A DNA stretch of 64,000 nt from the NCBI GenBank assembly GCA_000499405.2, contig HG738138.1, positions 10,600,888 through 10,664,887 on the forward strand, read 5' to 3'. Origin of the DNA: Onchocerca volvulus (Eukaryota; Nematoda; Chromadorea; Rhabditida; Onchocercidae). Numbering within the stretch: position 1 is the first letter of the stretch; each line of letters begins with the position of its first letter. The position numbers were made by a program, and so were the translations under genes. Under the pieces are notes generated by a model. The model saw nothing but the letters and a program-made list of their open reading frames with translations, was not told the DNA's origin and searched no databases. Shown piece after piece: positions 63,301 to 64,000 of the stretch.

Positions 63301-64000
63301 AACAACGGATTGGGTAGAATCTTGGAAAAGTAAACTTCCTCTTCAAACGGTTATGAGGCTTCTGCAGGTTCTTGTGCCACAGGTTGAAAAGATTTGTATC
63401 GATAAGTAAGTTTTTCATTTTGCAGTAAAATAAATTTGGAATTTTGACTAGGAACATTATATAAAAACTGAGTATTAGGACTTTTAATTTCAATATTTTC
63501 GTTAAGTTGTGGTTTTGGATATTACATAGATAGCTTTAGATTTGAAGTATTTCGCAGGCATATGATATGTTCTGTTCCAAATGAAATATTCAATTTGCAG
63601 AGGTTTAACAGATGAAAGCGAAATCCTCAAATTCCTGCAACATGGTACTTTGGTAGGATTGCTACCCGTTCCTCATCCAATACTAATTAGAAAATATCAG
63701 GCTAATTCTGGTACCAATCACTGGTTTCGAACCTATCTCTGGGGAGTCATCTATTTAAGGTATCTTTCTGAGCTACGACAAATAATAACCAACTATTGTT
63801 TTATGAGTTATTGAGTGTTAAATCCCGTAAGCTGCAGAAAAATTAAAAAAGCCGAGTTTCCTTTTTCTCCATAAATTTTATGCAGATTTAGAGGAATGTT
63901 AATTATAGATATAGAAAGTTCATTTTTGTATTGAAATTCAAACTTTGTTCATAAATATAATGGCCATAATTCAAATAATTTCCTTTGTTTTTTAGAAATA
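51333..64000 (+). CDS. hid-1: HID-1, Golgi/dense-core vesicle trafficking protein (3' end beyond window)
   Basis: HID-1 is a conserved N-myristoylated peripheral membrane protein of the medial/trans-Golgi, needed for dense-core vesicle biogenesis and neuropeptide sorting. Exons: 51333-51488, 51674-51784, 52033-52236, 52434-52611, 52796-53019, 53093-53293, 53397-53487, 53584-53735, 54082-54160, 54479-54643, 54850-55023, 63177-63405, 63601-63759, and the first 5 bases of the next from 63996. Every phase agrees, giving about 709 residues. The start [14 protein letters not shown] has the Gly-2 myristoylation context. Highly conserved blocks include [95 protein letters not shown] and [17 protein letters not shown]. 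Exon 4 has a second in-frame acceptor 27 bases upstream (52407). The intron between 55023 and 63177 holds a whole retrotransposon. Confidence 0.96.
55159..55690 (-). repeat. Left LTR of element 2 (3' LTR in element orientation)
   Basis: 532 bases, TGTCGG..TTCGACA. By eye it differs from the right LTR at roughly 50 positions (about 10%), most of them transitions, with a one-base indel near the end. Confidence 0.92.
55860..56520 (-). pseudogene. Envelope-like region of element 2, degraded
   Basis: On the minus strand a broken frame with coiled, charged character ([16 protein letters not shown] at about 56420) runs on to a strongly hydrophobic segment near 55925 ([18 protein letters not shown]) preceding the LTR. 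An ectodomain followed by one membrane anchor is the layout of envelope-like proteins in some BEL/Pao elements. Several stops interrupt it. Confidence 0.5.
56768..61401 (-). pseudogene. Degraded Pol region of element 2 (zinc knuckle, PR, RT, RNase H, IN)
   Basis: Segments on the minus strand follow BEL/Pao order. Zinc knuckles are at 61300-61130 ([28 protein letters not shown]). The protease region is at 60740-60590 ([10 protein letters not shown]). RT runs from about 60400 (FWKMEIIGI) through [18 protein letters not shown] and a YVDNIIL box near 59655. RNase H is at 59180-58800 ([13 protein letters not shown], [14 protein letters not shown]). The integrase zinc finger is at 58260-58130 ([15 protein letters not shown]), with the catalytic core disrupted near 57850-57960. 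The C-terminal domain ends near 57180 ([16 protein letters not shown]). Basic, Thr/Arg-rich sequence follows. Stops and shifts break the frame many times. Confidence 0.88.
57854..57959. repeat. Fold-back plus direct repeat inside the integrase of element 2
   Basis: An arm at 57854-57882 (TTCAGGATAACCACGTCGGG..) is repeated inverted at 57909-57936 with small differences. Between and after them is a direct repeat, CTAAGAAC(A/G)TTCAGG.. at 57885 and 57937. The order is arm, DR1, inverted arm, DR2. It interrupts the integrase core. Confidence 0.85.
61408..62443 (-). pseudogene. Gag of element 2, interrupted
   Basis: The N-terminal segment (62443-62141) begins just inside the right LTR and is charged and helical ([21 protein letters not shown]). 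After a break the reading continues at 62085-61699 with the conserved retroelement Gag block [19 protein letters not shown] and [13 protein letters not shown], ahead of the zinc-knuckle region. A break of about 55 bases with stops at 62086-62140 and another before 61640 split it. Confidence 0.8.
62452..62981 (-). repeat. Right LTR of element 2 (5' LTR in element orientation)
   Basis: 530 bases, TGTCGG..TTTGACA, colinear with 55159-55690. The inner edge abuts CAGTGCCACGAATAAG (minus strand), which occupies the primer-binding position and shares GTGCC with the site of element 1. Confidence 0.92.
62982..62986. other. Target-site duplication ATCAT (right copy)
   Basis: ATCAT follows the right LTR end. 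The identical ATCAT at 55154-55158 precedes the left LTR. Five bases is the usual length for LTR elements, and the match shows a single, otherwise unrearranged insertion. Confidence 0.85.

Noticed and set aside
1..64000. CRISPR array, operon, prophage or other bacterial system
   Set aside because: Intron-rich animal genes throughout. The repeats are LTRs, microsatellites and homopolymers; there are no regularly spaced direct repeats.

Overview
This 64 kb window is eukaryotic nuclear DNA from a nematode, most likely a filarial or related parasitic species. The sequence is strongly AT-rich. Genes are broken into many short exons with GT..AG introns whose acceptors look like TTTTCAG. The recognised proteins (HID-1, an NSD/MES-4 type methyltransferase, a CX-module protein, a Cys-rich 'lustrin' repeat protein) fit a nematode, and the repeats are BEL/Pao LTR retrotransposons. 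The species is inferred. Exon joins were worked out by hand from splice signals and reading phase.

Layout, left to right. (1) 2.7-5.4 kb, plus: a rhodopsin-like GPCR in six exons, followed by an orphan 158-codon ORF. (2) 7.0-12.5 kb, plus: an 18-exon histone H3K36 methyltransferase of the NSD/MES-4 family (PHD fingers, PWWP, AWS, SET, post-SET). (3) 13.5-15.2 kb, minus: a small secreted, highly charged protein of unknown family. (4) 17.3-21.2 kb, minus: a complete 13-exon CLPTM1 gene of 630 codons. (5) 23.3-31.0 kb, plus: a decayed BEL/Pao retrotransposon with a full 5' LTR and a truncated 3' LTR. An inverted solo LTR of the same family lies at 33.5-33.8 kb. (6) 33.8-42.3 kb: AT-rich DNA without a gene I can support. 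(7) 42.3-43.1 kb, plus: a CX-module protein, 5' end unresolved. (8) 46.2-49.0 kb, plus: a protein with three tandem Cys-rich repeats and a mucin-like Thr/Ser segment. (9) 51.3 kb to the window end, plus: hid-1, whose exons 11 and 12 are separated by an 8.15 kb intron. That intron is almost entirely an antisense BEL/Pao retrotransposon (55159-62981) with both LTRs and a 5-bp target-site duplication.

The genes do not form an operon that I can demonstrate. HID-1 (dense-core vesicle / Golgi trafficking) and CLPTM1 (ER membrane receptor assembly and lipid flipping) both act in the secretory pathway, but they are unlinked in orientation. The retrotransposon load, with one element inside a conserved neuroendocrine trafficking gene, is the most striking structural feature. 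The novelty candidates are the secreted charged protein, the GPCR's odd structures (expanded first extracellular loop, triplicated splice acceptor, hairpin at its stop codon) and a fold-back rearrangement in the second element's integrase.
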